Counted from the first letter of the stretch, positions 1 through 7,182 are shown. The stretch is DNA of 8,821 bases from Fidelibacterota bacterium (GCA_016784265.1 JADHUZ010000037.1:1-8821); one strand, 5' to 3'. Translations and numbers: made by a program. Notes: generated by a model from the letters alone, not told the origin.

Positions 1-756
1 GGCGTTTCTGCACGAATATTTCACGAAGGATTAGACGTTTTATCAGCGAACACAGAGGCAACTTTTTTGAATTTAAAGTCAAGAAAGAATCGATTTCCAA
101 ATTCTGATAGATTGAGCAATCATTTTTCGCCGCACACAATTTGGACGACAACTGAATTTTTATTTAAAAAAATAAATGAAATTGAGCGGTTTTCGAGTCC
201 ACATTTAGCCGAATCACCAGCCGAAACCGAATTTTTGAAAACGGGAAAAGGTAACATTCGGCAGATGAAAATACGCAACAATTCGCTTCGGAAAGATTGG
301 CAACCGCCGGGTATTTCGCCAGTGCGATATTTTTTCCGAAACAATTTTGCAACGGATTGGACTTTGCTTGTTCACATGGTTCAAATTGAGGATTCCGATT
401 GGGAAATTTTGGAGCAAAACAAAAATAAAATCGCCGTTTGTTTATGTCCGATTTCCAACAAAAATTTAAATTGCGGAATCGCGCCGGGGCGAGAGTTTTT
501 AGACCGAGGTTTTACAGTCGCACTCGGCACAGATAGTGCAATGAGCGGCGAAAGTTTGGATATGCTTGCGGTGATAAATTCGGCGATGAGCGATTATGGA
601 TTTTCATTTGAAGAAGCGCTAAAATGTGCGACACTCGGAGGTGCAAAAGCGTTAAAATTCGATGATAAAATTGGCAGCATCGAAGTTGGAAAAGAAGCGC
701 AATTGCTCGCCTTTGATGGCAAAAAAATTGAGTGGCTTGAGGGCGTTGGCAAATGA
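1..756 (+). CDS. mqnF: Aminodeoxyfutalosine deaminase-like amidohydrolase, 5' end outside the window
   Basis: The reading frame is open from base 1, so the gene begins upstream; the TTG at 67 is an internal codon, not the start. The visible 251 residues are the C-terminal part of a COG0402-type amidohydrolase. Seen: an SPHTIW segment, a HLAES...E segment (His at 202-204, Glu at 211-213), a metal-binding His in LLVHMVQ (373-375), CPISN, and a metal-binding Asp in LGTDSAMSGES (532-534). The N-terminal HxH metal motif would lie upstream of the window. Enzymes of this type deaminate 6-aminodeoxyfutalosine in the cytoplasm; close relatives deaminate S-adenosylhomocysteine or adenosine derivatives. 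The HMV and CPISN segments resemble what I recall of the epsilonproteobacterial aminodeoxyfutalosine deaminase. The stronger argument for this function is that the next three genes are menaquinone genes. The family is near certain; the exact substrate is inferred from context. Confidence 0.8.
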   Translation, partial: GVSARIFHEGLDVLSANTEATFLNLKSRKNRFPNSDRLSNHFSPHTIWTTTEFLFKKINEIERFSSPHLAESPAETEFLKTGKGNIRQMKIRNNSLRKDWQPPGISPVRYFFRNNFATDWTLLVHMVQIEDSDWEILEQNKNKIAVCLCPISNKNLNCGIAPGREFLDRGFTVALGTDSAMSGESLDMLAVINSAMSDYGFSFEEALKCATLGGAKALKFDDKIGSIEVGKEAQLLAFDGKKIEWLEGVGK

Positions 757-1619
757 AAAAAATCATTATTTTTGGGCGAATGATTAAATTTAGCCACAGC
801 GTTTTTGCGTTGCCATTTGCGTTGAGCGGTGCAATTCTGGCATCAAAATTTGCACAAATTACTGTTGCAAAAATCGGCTGGGTTATTTGGTGCATGGTTG
901 CGGCGCGCACGATGGCAATGGCATTTAATCGGCTGGTTGACCGCAAAATTGATGCACAAAATCCGCGCACGAAAAATCGCGAATTGCCCGCTGGAAATCT
1001 CAGTGCAACATTCGTCGGATTCGTAGTTTTACTTTCGATAATTGCGCTCGTTTTTGGTGCATGGAAATTAAATGTTTTAACGCTAATTTTGTCGCCAATT
1101 GCAATTTTGATTTTGCTCGGCTATTCGTTCACGAAGCGATTTACGGCATTTTCACATCTCGTTTTGGGACTTTCGCTTGCCGGCGCACCAGTTGGAGCAT
1201 GGATTGCAATTACTGGGAATTTAGTCCATCTTACGCCATTTGTGCTTGGATTTGCCGTGCTATTTTGGGTCGCAGGTTTTGATATTATTTACGCCAGTCA
1301 GGATTTAGAATTTGACAAAAATGTCGGATTATTTTCAATTCCTGTCCGATTTGGCATTAAAAAATCGCTTTTTTCGGCGAAAATTTTGCATTTTATTGCG
1401 CTGATTTTGCTGGTTGTAACTGGAATTTTTGCGCAATTGGGTTGGATTTATTTTATCGGCATCGCGATTGTTGGAGGATTGCTCGTTTATGAACATTCGC
1501 TCGTTTCGGAAGAAAATTTGAATAAACTCGGTGTCGCATTTTTCACGATGAATGGAATTATATCGACAGCGTTTTTTGTTTTCGTTTTATTGGATTTCAT
1601 GTTGGGAGAACCTTTATGA
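753..1619 (+). CDS. mqnP: UbiA-family prenyltransferase of the futalosine menaquinone pathway
   Basis: A 288-residue integral membrane protein made mostly of hydrophobic helices, of normal length for the UbiA superfamily. The first Asp-rich motif is NRLVDRKID (residues 59-67, the N-x3-D-x3-D pattern). The second is around ASQDLEFD (181-188). These bind the Mg-diphosphate of the polyprenyl donor. In the futalosine pathway the enzyme prenylates 1,4-dihydroxy-6-naphthoate at the membrane. UbiA (4-hydroxybenzoate) is the main alternative, but the neighbouring deaminase gene favours MqnP. The ATG overlaps the preceding stop by 4 bases (ATGA), and GAGGG at 739-743 is a suitable ribosome binding site 9 bases upstream. 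The next gene also overlaps it by 4 bases, so translational coupling is likely. Confidence 0.9.
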   Translation: MKKIIIFGRMIKFSHSVFALPFALSGAILASKFAQITVAKIGWVIWCMVAARTMAMAFNRLVDRKIDAQNPRTKNRELPAGNLSATFVGFVVLLSIIALVFGAWKLNVLTLILSPIAILILLGYSFTKRFTAFSHLVLGLSLAGAPVGAWIAITGNLVHLTPFVLGFAVLFWVAGFDIIYASQDLEFDKNVGLFSIPVRFGIKKSLFSAKILHFIALILLVVTGIFAQLGWIYFIGIAIVGGLLVYEHSLVSEENLNKLGVAFFTMNGIISTAFFVFVLLDFMLGEPL

Positions 1620-2206
1620 AAAGTCATTGGGTAGTGGCAATAACTGGCGCTTCGGGTGCGATTTATGCAAAATCTTTGCTCGAAGAGTTGGGCAAAACAA
1701 ATATAAAAATTTCGCTTTTATTTTCAGAGTATGGCGAATGGGTTTCGCGGCATGAACTGGAAATTTCAGAAAATGTTTTGCTTGCGGATTATTTCGGGAA
1801 ATTCGCGAAAAAAGCGGATTTTCAATTTTTGGAAAATTCCAATCTCGCGGAGCAAGTTTCAAGCGGAACGAGCCGTTTTTCTGGCATGGCGATTGTTCCG
1901 TGTTCGATGGCGACTCTCTCGGCGGTGGCTTGCGGAAATTCGCGAACACTCATCGAACGAACAGCAGATGTGTGTTTAAAAGAACACAAAAAACTAATTC
2001 TAGTCCCACGCGAAACTCCGATGAATTTAATTCATTTGCGAAATATGGCGACAGTTACCGAAGCCGGTGGAATTATTTTACCAGCGACGCCTGGATTTTA
2101 CAATTTGCCAAAAACAATAGAAGAAATAGCGCAATTTCTCGCGGGAAAAATTTTAGATCAAATGGAGATTGGCCATCAAATTTCTGAGAGATGGGGAGAA
2201 AATTGA
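1616..2206 (+). CDS. ubiX: UbiX-type flavin prenyltransferase (MqnM role)
   Basis: A 196-residue cytoplasmic flavoprotein of typical UbiX length. Landmarks in order: the flavin-binding GASG near the N-terminus (11-14), SGTSRFSGM (83-91), PCSMAT (95-100), RTADVCLKE (115-123), LVPRETP (129-135) and PGFY (159-162). The family transfers a dimethylallyl group to reduced FMN, making the prenylated FMN cofactor for UbiD-type decarboxylases. In the futalosine pathway that partner is MqnL, which decarboxylates the prenylated naphthoate; it is not encoded in this window. The ATG overlaps the mqnP stop by 4 bases, with GGGAG at 1604-1608 seven bases upstream. It could equally serve another UbiD-like enzyme in the cell, but its position between mqnP and menG makes the menaquinone role most likely. 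Confidence 0.93.
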   Translation: MKSHWVVAITGASGAIYAKSLLEELGKTNIKISLLFSEYGEWVSRHELEISENVLLADYFGKFAKKADFQFLENSNLAEQVSSGTSRFSGMAIVPCSMATLSAVACGNSRTLIERTADVCLKEHKKLILVPRETPMNLIHLRNMATVTEAGGIILPATPGFYNLPKTIEEIAQFLAGKILDQMEIGHQISERWGEN

Positions 2207-2913
2207 GCCAAACCGTCGAAAAAACCGACGTGCGAAAAATGTTCGATTCAATTGCACACAAATACGATTTTCTGAACCATTTTTTGAGTTTAGGCGTAGA
2301 TATCTACTGGCGAAATAAATTAGTCGAACTTTTGAATCCAAAGTCAGACCAGAAATTTTTAGATGTCGCAACTGGCACTGGCGATGTTGGGTTCGCAATT
2401 TTGAAAAAGCAACCCAAAGCACAAGTTGTCGGAATTGATTTTTCCGAAAAAATGCTGAAAATCGGGCAAAATAAGATAGAATCCAGAACCCAGAATCAAG
2501 AATCAAGAATCCAGTTCCAAGTTGGCGACGCACAAAATTTAGAATTTAAAGATGAAACTTTTGATGGCGTAACTATCGCTTTTGGCATTCGAAATGTGAA
2601 AAACCGAGAAAAAGCCATTTCCGAATTTTATCGCGTCCTCAAGCCAGGTGGAAAACTTGTGATTTTGGAATTTGGCAAACCAAAATTTTTTCTCATCCGA
2701 TGGATGTATTCGATTTATTCAAATATTGTAATTCCTACTATCGGAAAGGTTTTCAGCAAGCACATTCAGGCTTATTCTTATTTGCCGCAAACGATTTCAG
2801 AATTTCCAACTCGAAGAAAATTTTTGGGGAAAGTTCAATCTGCAGGATTTGAAAAGACGGGATTTCAAACACTTACAAACGGCATTGTTACTTTATTTTG
2901 GGGGTTAAAATGA
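2191..2913 (+). CDS. menG: Demethylmenaquinone methyltransferase (MenG/UbiE)
   Basis: A SAM-dependent class I methyltransferase that performs the last step of menaquinone synthesis, C-methylation of demethylmenaquinone. From ATG 2191 (240 residues), one sees MFDSIAHKYDFLNHFLSLG near the N-terminus, motif I LDVATGTGD (57-65), VGIDFSEKML (80-89), the family signature TIAFGIRNV (128-136), RVLKPGGKLVILEF (148-161) and SYLPQTISEFP (196-206). The start is uncertain. ATG 2191 overlaps ubiX by 16 bases and has a poor ribosome binding site. TTG 2203 in the same frame has a strong GGGGAG (2193-2198) four bases upstream and would overlap the ubiX stop by 4 bases (TTGA), matching the other junctions. Residues about 96-108 are encoded by a tandem heptamer array, an odd feature inside a conserved enzyme. 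Confidence 0.95.
   Translation: MGRKLSQTVEKTDVRKMFDSIAHKYDFLNHFLSLGVDIYWRNKLVELLNPKSDQKFLDVATGTGDVGFAILKKQPKAQVVGIDFSEKMLKIGQNKIESRTQNQESRIQFQVGDAQNLEFKDETFDGVTIAFGIRNVKNREKAISEFYRVLKPGGKLVILEFGKPKFFLIRWMYSIYSNIVIPTIGKVFSKHIQAYSYLPQTISEFPTRRKFLGKVQSAGFEKTGFQTLTNGIVTLFWGLK
2193..2198 (+). promoter_or_regulatory. Strong ribosome binding site that bears on the menG start
   Basis: GGGGAG lies inside the codons that follow ATG 2191 and four bases before TTG 2203. A good Shine-Dalgarno sequence here favours the TTG as the true start of menG. That start gives an N-terminus reading MSQTVEKTD, just ahead of the conserved MFDSIA segment, and a 4-base overlap with the end of ubiX. Confidence 0.5.
2478..2512 (+). 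repeat. Tandem array of five 7-bp units inside menG
   Basis: Five adjacent heptamers can be read directly: AGAATCC, AGAACCC, AGAATCA, AGAATCA, AGAATCC, followed by a partial AG. The array is intragenic and codes for the polar stretch IESRTQNQESRI between the SAM-binding region and the VGDA segment, where this family is variable. The unit length is not a multiple of three, so gain or loss of one unit would shift the frame, whereas three units (21 bp) would keep it. Confidence 0.85.
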
Positions 2914-3284
2914 ACAAATTTTGCACAGCGATAAACTGCATGGACGGTCGAGTTCAAGAGTTTGTTTCGTGCTATTTGAAAAATAGATTTTCCGCACAAT
3001 TTGTGGATACAATCACCGAGCCAGGCCCCAATCGAATTATAGCAGAACAAGATGATTTTCACTCGATTAGATCGATTCAAAATCGATTGAGAATTTCTAT
3101 AGAAAAGCATAATTCAGTCGGCATTGCCATTGTCGGACACGAAGATTGTGCGGGAAATCCAGTAGAAAAATCGGAGCAAATTTTACATTTACAAAAATCT
3201 ACACAATGGCTGAAAAAACAATTTGCTGGCATTGAAATTATAGCCCTTTGGGTAGAATTGTCCGGCAAAATTTCTGAAATTTGA
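2910..3284 (+). CDS. Mini beta-type carbonic anhydrase-like protein (Pro_CA_2-like)
   Basis: A 124-residue cytoplasmic protein. It carries the beta-carbonic anhydrase metal signature in short form: C10-x-D12-x-R14 (NCMDGRVQ) and H77-x-x-C80 (VGHEDCAGNP). In beta carbonic anhydrases Cys, His and Cys bind zinc and the Asp/Arg pair supports catalysis. Classical members have about 200 residues; this one resembles the small putative carbonic anhydrase family I recall as Pro_CA_2. Whether that family hydrates CO2 is uncertain to me. The start chosen is ATG 2910, with GGGGG at 2900-2904 five bases upstream and a 4-base ATGA overlap with menG. An in-frame TTG at 2898 would add four residues and lacks such support. 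The overlap makes it part of the menaquinone operon. Confidence 0.8.
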   Translation: MNKFCTAINCMDGRVQEFVSCYLKNRFSAQFVDTITEPGPNRIIAEQDDFHSIRSIQNRLRISIEKHNSVGIAIVGHEDCAGNPVEKSEQILHLQKSTQWLKKQFAGIEIIALWVELSGKISEI

Positions 3285-3287
3285 AAG

Positions 3288-3292
3288 AAGGA
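3288..3292 (+). promoter_or_regulatory. Ribosome binding site that sets the iminopeptidase start
   Basis: AAGGA lies nine bases before TTG 3302. It supports that codon as the start rather than the in-frame TTG at 3281, for which I see no matching Shine-Dalgarno sequence. The N-terminus from 3302 (MKYLYPAIEPY) also matches the usual beginning of proline iminopeptidases. Confidence 0.6.
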
Positions 3293-3301
3293 AATCACAG
3301 C

Positions 3302-4249
3302 TTGAAATATTTATACCCAGCAATCGAACCGTATCGTGAATTTGATTTAAAAGTTTCGGAACTGCACACAATTCATATTGAAGAATCTGGAAATCCGAAC
3401 GGAAAGCCAGTGATTTTTCTTCACGGTGGTCCCGGTGGCGGAATCGAGCCAATTTATCGTCAATATTTTAATCCACGAAAGTGGCGAGTTATAATTTTTG
3501 ATCAACGCGGTTGCGGAAAAAGCACGCCTCACGCCGAATTGCGCGAAAACACAACTTGGGATTTAGTTGCTGATATTGAAACTATTCGAAGATATTTGGA
3601 TATCGACAAATGGGCTGTTTTCGGCGGAAGTTGGGGCTCAACTTTAAGTTTGGCATATTCGCAAACGCATCCAAATCGAGCGACAGAATTGATTTTGCGT
3701 GGGATTTTTATGCTTCGACAAATAGAACTGCACTGGTTTTATCAAGAAGGCGCATCCTATATTTTCCCAGATGCTTGGGAAAAATATCTCGAACCAATTC
3801 CAGAAAATGAACAAGGAGATTTAATTGAAGCCTATTACAAACGGCTCACAAGCAATGATGAAAGAGTCCGAATTGAAGCCGCAAAAGCGTGGTCAATTTG
3901 GGAAGCAAGCACAAGCAAGTTGTATCAAAACGAGCAATCGCTTCATCATTTTGGAAATCCGAAAATCGCCGAGGCGTTTGCACGAATTGAATGTCACTAT
4001 TTTATCAATCGTGGGTTTTTTGATGATGAAAATCAACTGCTCAACAACATCGACAAAATTCGCCATATTCCTACAGTAATTGTGCAAGGAAGATATGATG
4101 TCGTTTGTCCAATGCGCTCGGCGTGGGATTTGCATCGCGCATTTCCAGAAGCAGAGTTTATCGTCGTGCCAGACTCAGGCCACTCGATGACAGAGCCGGG
4201 CATTGCAAAAGAATTAGTGAAAACAACCGATAAATTCGAAGATTTTTAG
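3302..4249 (+). CDS. pip: Proline iminopeptidase (S33 alpha/beta hydrolase)
   Basis: A 315-residue cytoplasmic serine peptidase, the usual length for proline iminopeptidases, which remove N-terminal proline from peptides. From TTG 3302 the protein begins MKYLYPAIEPY. It shows the oxyanion-hole segment HGGPGGG (41-47), FDQRGCGKS (66-74), the nucleophile elbow GGSWGS with Ser110, the acid Asp266 in GRYDVVCP and the catalytic His294 in DSGHSM. All three catalytic residues are present. It follows the carbonic anhydrase-like gene by 17 bp with its own ribosome binding site, so it is probably the last gene of the operon. Its role there looks unrelated to menaquinone. The stop TAG overlaps the stop of the convergent porin-like gene by 4 bp. 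Confidence 0.92.
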   Translation: MKYLYPAIEPYREFDLKVSELHTIHIEESGNPNGKPVIFLHGGPGGGIEPIYRQYFNPRKWRVIIFDQRGCGKSTPHAELRENTTWDLVADIETIRRYLDIDKWAVFGGSWGSTLSLAYSQTHPNRATELILRGIFMLRQIELHWFYQEGASYIFPDAWEKYLEPIPENEQGDLIEAYYKRLTSNDERVRIEAAKAWSIWEASTSKLYQNEQSLHHFGNPKIAEAFARIECHYFINRGFFDDENQLLNNIDKIRHIPTVIVQGRYDVVCPMRSAWDLHRAFPEAEFIVVPDSGHSMTEPGIAKELVKTTDKFEDF

Positions 4250-5139
4250 AATTTAAACAGGAAATTTACTTTCATCTCTGCAAATTGATTATCTGAAAAT
4301 CGGATATTCGGCGCAATCGTCAATCCTTTTTCGAGCGCATAACTCAAGCCTGCAATGGCATAGGATGTTTTGTCGTTGTCCAAATCGCCACTATCAAAGC
4401 GACAGAAAATTTCAAATTTATCCAACACATTGTAATTTCCATAGAATGACATCAAGCGTGTAGTGCCGAGTTGCCCAAATTCTCCACCTATTCGCAAACC
4501 ATTTCCGGCATAGCCACCGAAAACGCCAAAAAGTTTATCCTCTGAAAGTTCTTCAAAAACATAGATTCCGCCGAGATTGAAACCATCGTTTTTGCTGAGT
4601 TTTTTCTCGCCACAAACCAATTGGAACGAATGTTTTTTTGATTCATTTTCCTCCGCTTTTTTGTAACCGTTTCCATTTGTTACAAGCATGGAAGCATGAA
4701 AATCGCTAAACGATTTTGACCAGCCAATTCCCAAATCTGCTGAACTCGCCCATTTGTTAAAATCCATCGCCGATTTTTCTACAAAACGGTAACCCCAAGT
4801 TTTTTCCTGAATGTTGAATACATTCATTCCCTGCATTCCAAAAGTAAGTTTTCCATGATTGGTTTTCCAATCCACCTTGGCATATTTAACATACACAAAA
4901 AGGCGGGATTCTTTCGTCGTTTCATCGCTTTGAAATAAACTTTCTCTCCCCACATCCAGTTTCAATTCGTAACTCAATTTCTCGGATAAATCTTTTTTGT
5001 ATCCAAAATATGAACGGTGAATTTCAAACGAATTTTCATCGTCGCTCCAACTGTAATCAAAAAATGTGTAACCAGAAATTTTGCCATTCCCAGCCATTAA
5101 AAATGAAATAGCCATTGCAATTATTATTAATTTACGCAT
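4246..5139 (-). CDS. Porin-like outer-membrane beta-barrel protein
   Basis: A 297-residue protein with an N-terminal signal peptide: MRKLI followed by a hydrophobic run to about residue 16, with cleavage plausible after LMA. The mature part has many alternating polar/hydrophobic stretches rich in Gly, Tyr and Phe, such as KISGYTFFDYSW and YELKLDVGRESL. It ends in VNFLFKF, with the terminal Phe typical of proteins inserted by the BAM machinery. This pattern indicates an outer-membrane barrel, perhaps a porin of the phosphate-selective type, but I see no motif that defines the solute. It lies 18 bp downstream of the beta-CASP gene and is probably co-transcribed with it. The barrel assignment is fairly secure; the specific function is unknown. 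Confidence 0.7.
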   Translation of the reverse strand: MRKLIIIAMAISFLMAGNGKISGYTFFDYSWSDDENSFEIHRSYFGYKKDLSEKLSYELKLDVGRESLFQSDETTKESRLFVYVKYAKVDWKTNHGKLTFGMQGMNVFNIQEKTWGYRFVEKSAMDFNKWASSADLGIGWSKSFSDFHASMLVTNGNGYKKAEENESKKHSFQLVCGEKKLSKNDGFNLGGIYVFEELSEDKLFGVFGGYAGNGLRIGGEFGQLGTTRLMSFYGNYNVLDKFEIFCRFDSGDLDNDKTSYAIAGLSYALEKGLTIAPNIRFSDNQFAEMKVNFLFKF

Positions 5140-5157
5140 TGATTTTATCCATTTAAT

Positions 5158-6549
5158 TTAAACTAATTCAACAGTTTGACAATATTCCGGAACCATTGCT
5201 TTAAATCCATTTGCGTTCAATTTTTCTGCCATAGATTCGCTATATTCTTGTTCGCCGTGTACAACAAATGTTTGCTTTGGTTTTTTCTCAAATCCACGCA
5301 ACCATGCGAAAATTTCTTGATAATCCGCATGTGCAGAAAACCCAGAAATATTTTCAATATGCGCTTTCACAGCAACGCGATTTCCATGAATTTTCACCGA
5401 CTCGGCACCTTCTAAAATTGCGCGTCCACGAGTGCCTTTTGCCTGATAACCGATAAATAAAATTGTGGTCAGCGGATGTGGCATTTTGTTCGCGAGATGA
5501 TGCAAAATCCGTCCGCCAGAAAGCATCCCACTTGCCGAAATAATTATTCCGGGACCGCGAAAATCATTCAGAGCCATAGATTCTTTGGTTGTGTCTGTAA
5601 ATTTCAAATTTCGCGTGCGGAAAATATCGGTGCCACGAACTTCTAACAATGCCGATTCCAAATCGTGATCTGACCAGTTTTTCTTAAAAACTTTTGTCGC
5701 GCGGCTTGCCATTGGACTATCAACAAAAATTGGGAGAGGTGGAATTTCTTCTGTTTCTTCTAATTCTCGAATTGTATAAAGCAGCGCCTGTGTTCGCCCC
5801 ACGGAAAATGACGGAATCAGAAGCACGCCCTGTCGCGTGGCGCTTTCTCGAATTATTCGCGCAAGGTCTACTTTGGGATGCTCTTCGCCGTGCAAGCGAT
5901 TGCCATAAGTAGATTCAATTACCATAAAATCTGCTTCTGTAATCAACGAAGGATCGCGTAAAATCGGCGTGGCAGGCCGACCAATATCACCAGAAAACAC
6001 AAGTTTTTTCTTTTCTCCGTTTTCCGCCTTCCATTCGACAATGATAAATGCCGAACCCAAAATATGTCCCGCATCTCGAAATCTTATCGAAATGTTTTCC
6101 GTTAATTGTTCTGTGTGTTCATATGGCAATGGGTGGAATAATTGGATTGCTGCTTCGGCATCTTTTTTGTCGTAGAGAGGCAACGCTTCAGAGTGTTTAG
6201 AAAATCCTTTTTTATTCGCCCATTTTGCGTCTTCTTCCTGCAAATGCGCCGAATCAAGCAACATAATTTTCCCTAAATCCGCAGTAGATTTTGTAGAATA
6301 TACTTTTCCCGAAAAACCTGTTTTCACAATTCGTGGTAGATATCCAGTGTGGTCAATATGGGCGTGAGTCAATGCAACTGCGTCAATTTCTGCAGGATTT
6401 ATTGGAAATTTCGCCCAATTTCGCAGACGTAATTGTTTCAAACCTTGAAACAAGCCGCAGTCAATCAATATCTTAAATCCGTTGTGTTCAAACAAAAATT
6501 TTGAGCCCGTTGTCGTTCCCGTCGCTCCTAAAAACTGGATTTTTGCCAT
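5158..6549 (-). CDS. Metallo-beta-lactamase/beta-CASP RNase-like protein
   Basis: A 463-residue cytoplasmic protein of the CPSF/YSH1-like branch of the MBL fold. The N-terminal MBL part has THAHIDH (residues 61-67, the HxHxDH zinc motif), His162 in DAGHILG and Asp188 in FSGDIG. The beta-CASP part has ESTYGNRLH (212-220), SASGMLSGGRILHH (338-351) and SGFSAHAD (402-409), followed by VVHGE (429-433). Family members cleave RNA as endonucleases and sometimes as 5'-3' exonucleases; Thermus TTHA0252 is a characterised relative of similar size. All metal ligands appear intact. The start chosen is ATG at 6549, since GAGGTG (6558-6553) precedes it. An in-frame GTG at 6555 lies within that ribosome binding site and is less likely. 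The downstream porin gene begins 18 bp after its stop. Confidence 0.9.
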   Translation of the reverse strand: MAKIQFLGATGTTTGSKFLFEHNGFKILIDCGLFQGLKQLRLRNWAKFPINPAEIDAVALTHAHIDHTGYLPRIVKTGFSGKVYSTKSTADLGKIMLLDSAHLQEEDAKWANKKGFSKHSEALPLYDKKDAEAAIQLFHPLPYEHTEQLTENISIRFRDAGHILGSAFIIVEWKAENGEKKKLVFSGDIGRPATPILRDPSLITEADFMVIESTYGNRLHGEEHPKVDLARIIRESATRQGVLLIPSFSVGRTQALLYTIRELEETEEIPPLPIFVDSPMASRATKVFKKNWSDHDLESALLEVRGTDIFRTRNLKFTDTTKESMALNDFRGPGIIISASGMLSGGRILHHLANKMPHPLTTILFIGYQAKGTRGRAILEGAESVKIHGNRVAVKAHIENISGFSAHADYQEIFAWLRGFEKKPKQTFVVHGEQEYSESMAEKLNANGFKAMVPEYCQTVELV

Positions 6550-6552
6550 TTT

Positions 6553-6558
6553 CACCTC
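6553..6558 (-). promoter_or_regulatory. Ribosome binding site of the beta-CASP gene
   Basis: On the minus strand GAGGTG ends three bases before ATG 6549. The GTG within it could be read as an upstream start, but using it would place the initiation codon inside the Shine-Dalgarno sequence, so the ATG is preferred. Confidence 0.6.
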
Positions 6559-6645
6559 ATATTTTACATCGATAATTTACGCTTTTTTATTGCGGAAATT
6601 AGTATGGATTTTTGCCTATAGAATTGTTAAATTACCGCCATACAC
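6559..6645. promoter_or_regulatory. Divergent intergenic region, presumed promoters in both directions
   Basis: This AT-rich stretch separates the leftward beta-CASP gene from the rightward 175-residue gene, so both transcription units must start in or near it. TATAGA at 6617-6622 (+ strand) is a candidate -10 box for the rightward gene, but I found no -35 element at a standard distance. TAAAAT at 6566-6561 (- strand) is too close to the leftward gene to be convincing. I see no operator-like inverted repeat. Confidence 0.35.
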
Positions 6646-6654
6646 GGAGAACAT

Positions 6655-7182
6655 TTGAAGCAACACTGGGTCATATATCGGGAGACAAGAAAGGAAAACA
6701 ATTTGTTTTTCAGCGATGTCCATTTTCTAAAATATCTAAAAACCGCGAAAAATATCTGTCTTTGTCTGCCGGAAGAGCAGACAGGTCTTCGAATCGCAAA
6801 ATATGTTTTGCGACCAATTTTGCAAAATCCAGCGAGTAGCAGAAGGCTTGTTTTGTTCCTCGAAAAATCTCTTGCGACCAATTTTGATGAATTTACGAAA
6901 GCAAACAAACTGTTTTATTCAAACAAAGAAAATTCAAACGATTCTCGGCCATCGAAAAATATGATGGAAAAAATACGTCTGAGCAAGTTTGATGTATTCA
7001 TGGATTGGAATACAGAATTTCATCTCGGGAATGCGATTTTGGGAGCAAAAAGCCGAGCATTCGTGCGCATTGGATTTGAAAATTCGCATTCAGATAAATT
7101 TTTCAATATCGAACTTTCCAAAACAGAAAATGGATTTTTAGAAGAAACTTATTCAGCCGTTCGGAGGATGTTATGTCTATAA
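6655..7182 (+). CDS. Hypothetical protein, possibly a partial glycosyltransferase-like fold
   Basis: A 175-residue protein I do not recognise. It starts with TTG, supported by GGAG at 6646-6649 five bases upstream. No signal peptide or membrane helix is visible. Residues 32-37 form a hydrophobic strand (NICLCL), followed by GLRIAKYVLRPIL and RRLVLFLEKS. Around residues 109-155 the pattern KFDVFMDWNTEFHLGNAILGA, then SRAFVRIGF, then FFNIELS recalls the DVVIDL...LSGAK.RIGF region of GT9 heptosyltransferases. It also recalls small Bacteroidota proteins of unknown function with a similar layout. This is weak similarity by eye, and the chain is only about half the length of a GT9 enzyme. It overlaps the next gene by 10 bp, so the two products may act together in envelope sugar chemistry. 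Confidence 0.6.
   Translation: MKQHWVIYRETRKENNLFFSDVHFLKYLKTAKNICLCLPEEQTGLRIAKYVLRPILQNPASSRRLVLFLEKSLATNFDEFTKANKLFYSNKENSNDSRPSKNMMEKIRLSKFDVFMDWNTEFHLGNAILGAKSRAFVRIGFENSHSDKFFNIELSKTENGFLEETYSAVRRMLCL

Noticed and set aside
512..970. 152-residue minus-strand open frame across mqnF and mqnP
   Set aside because: It lies antisense to two well-recognised genes, has no ribosome binding site or family resemblance, and its composition is that of a shadow frame.
2153..2533. 126-residue minus-strand frame with repeated ILDSGFWIL
   Set aside because: The repeated residues come from the heptamer array read backwards; the frame is antisense to menG.
6590..6622. TTGCGG and TATAGA as a sigma-70 promoter pair
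   Set aside because: The spacing between them is 21 bases, too long for a standard promoter.
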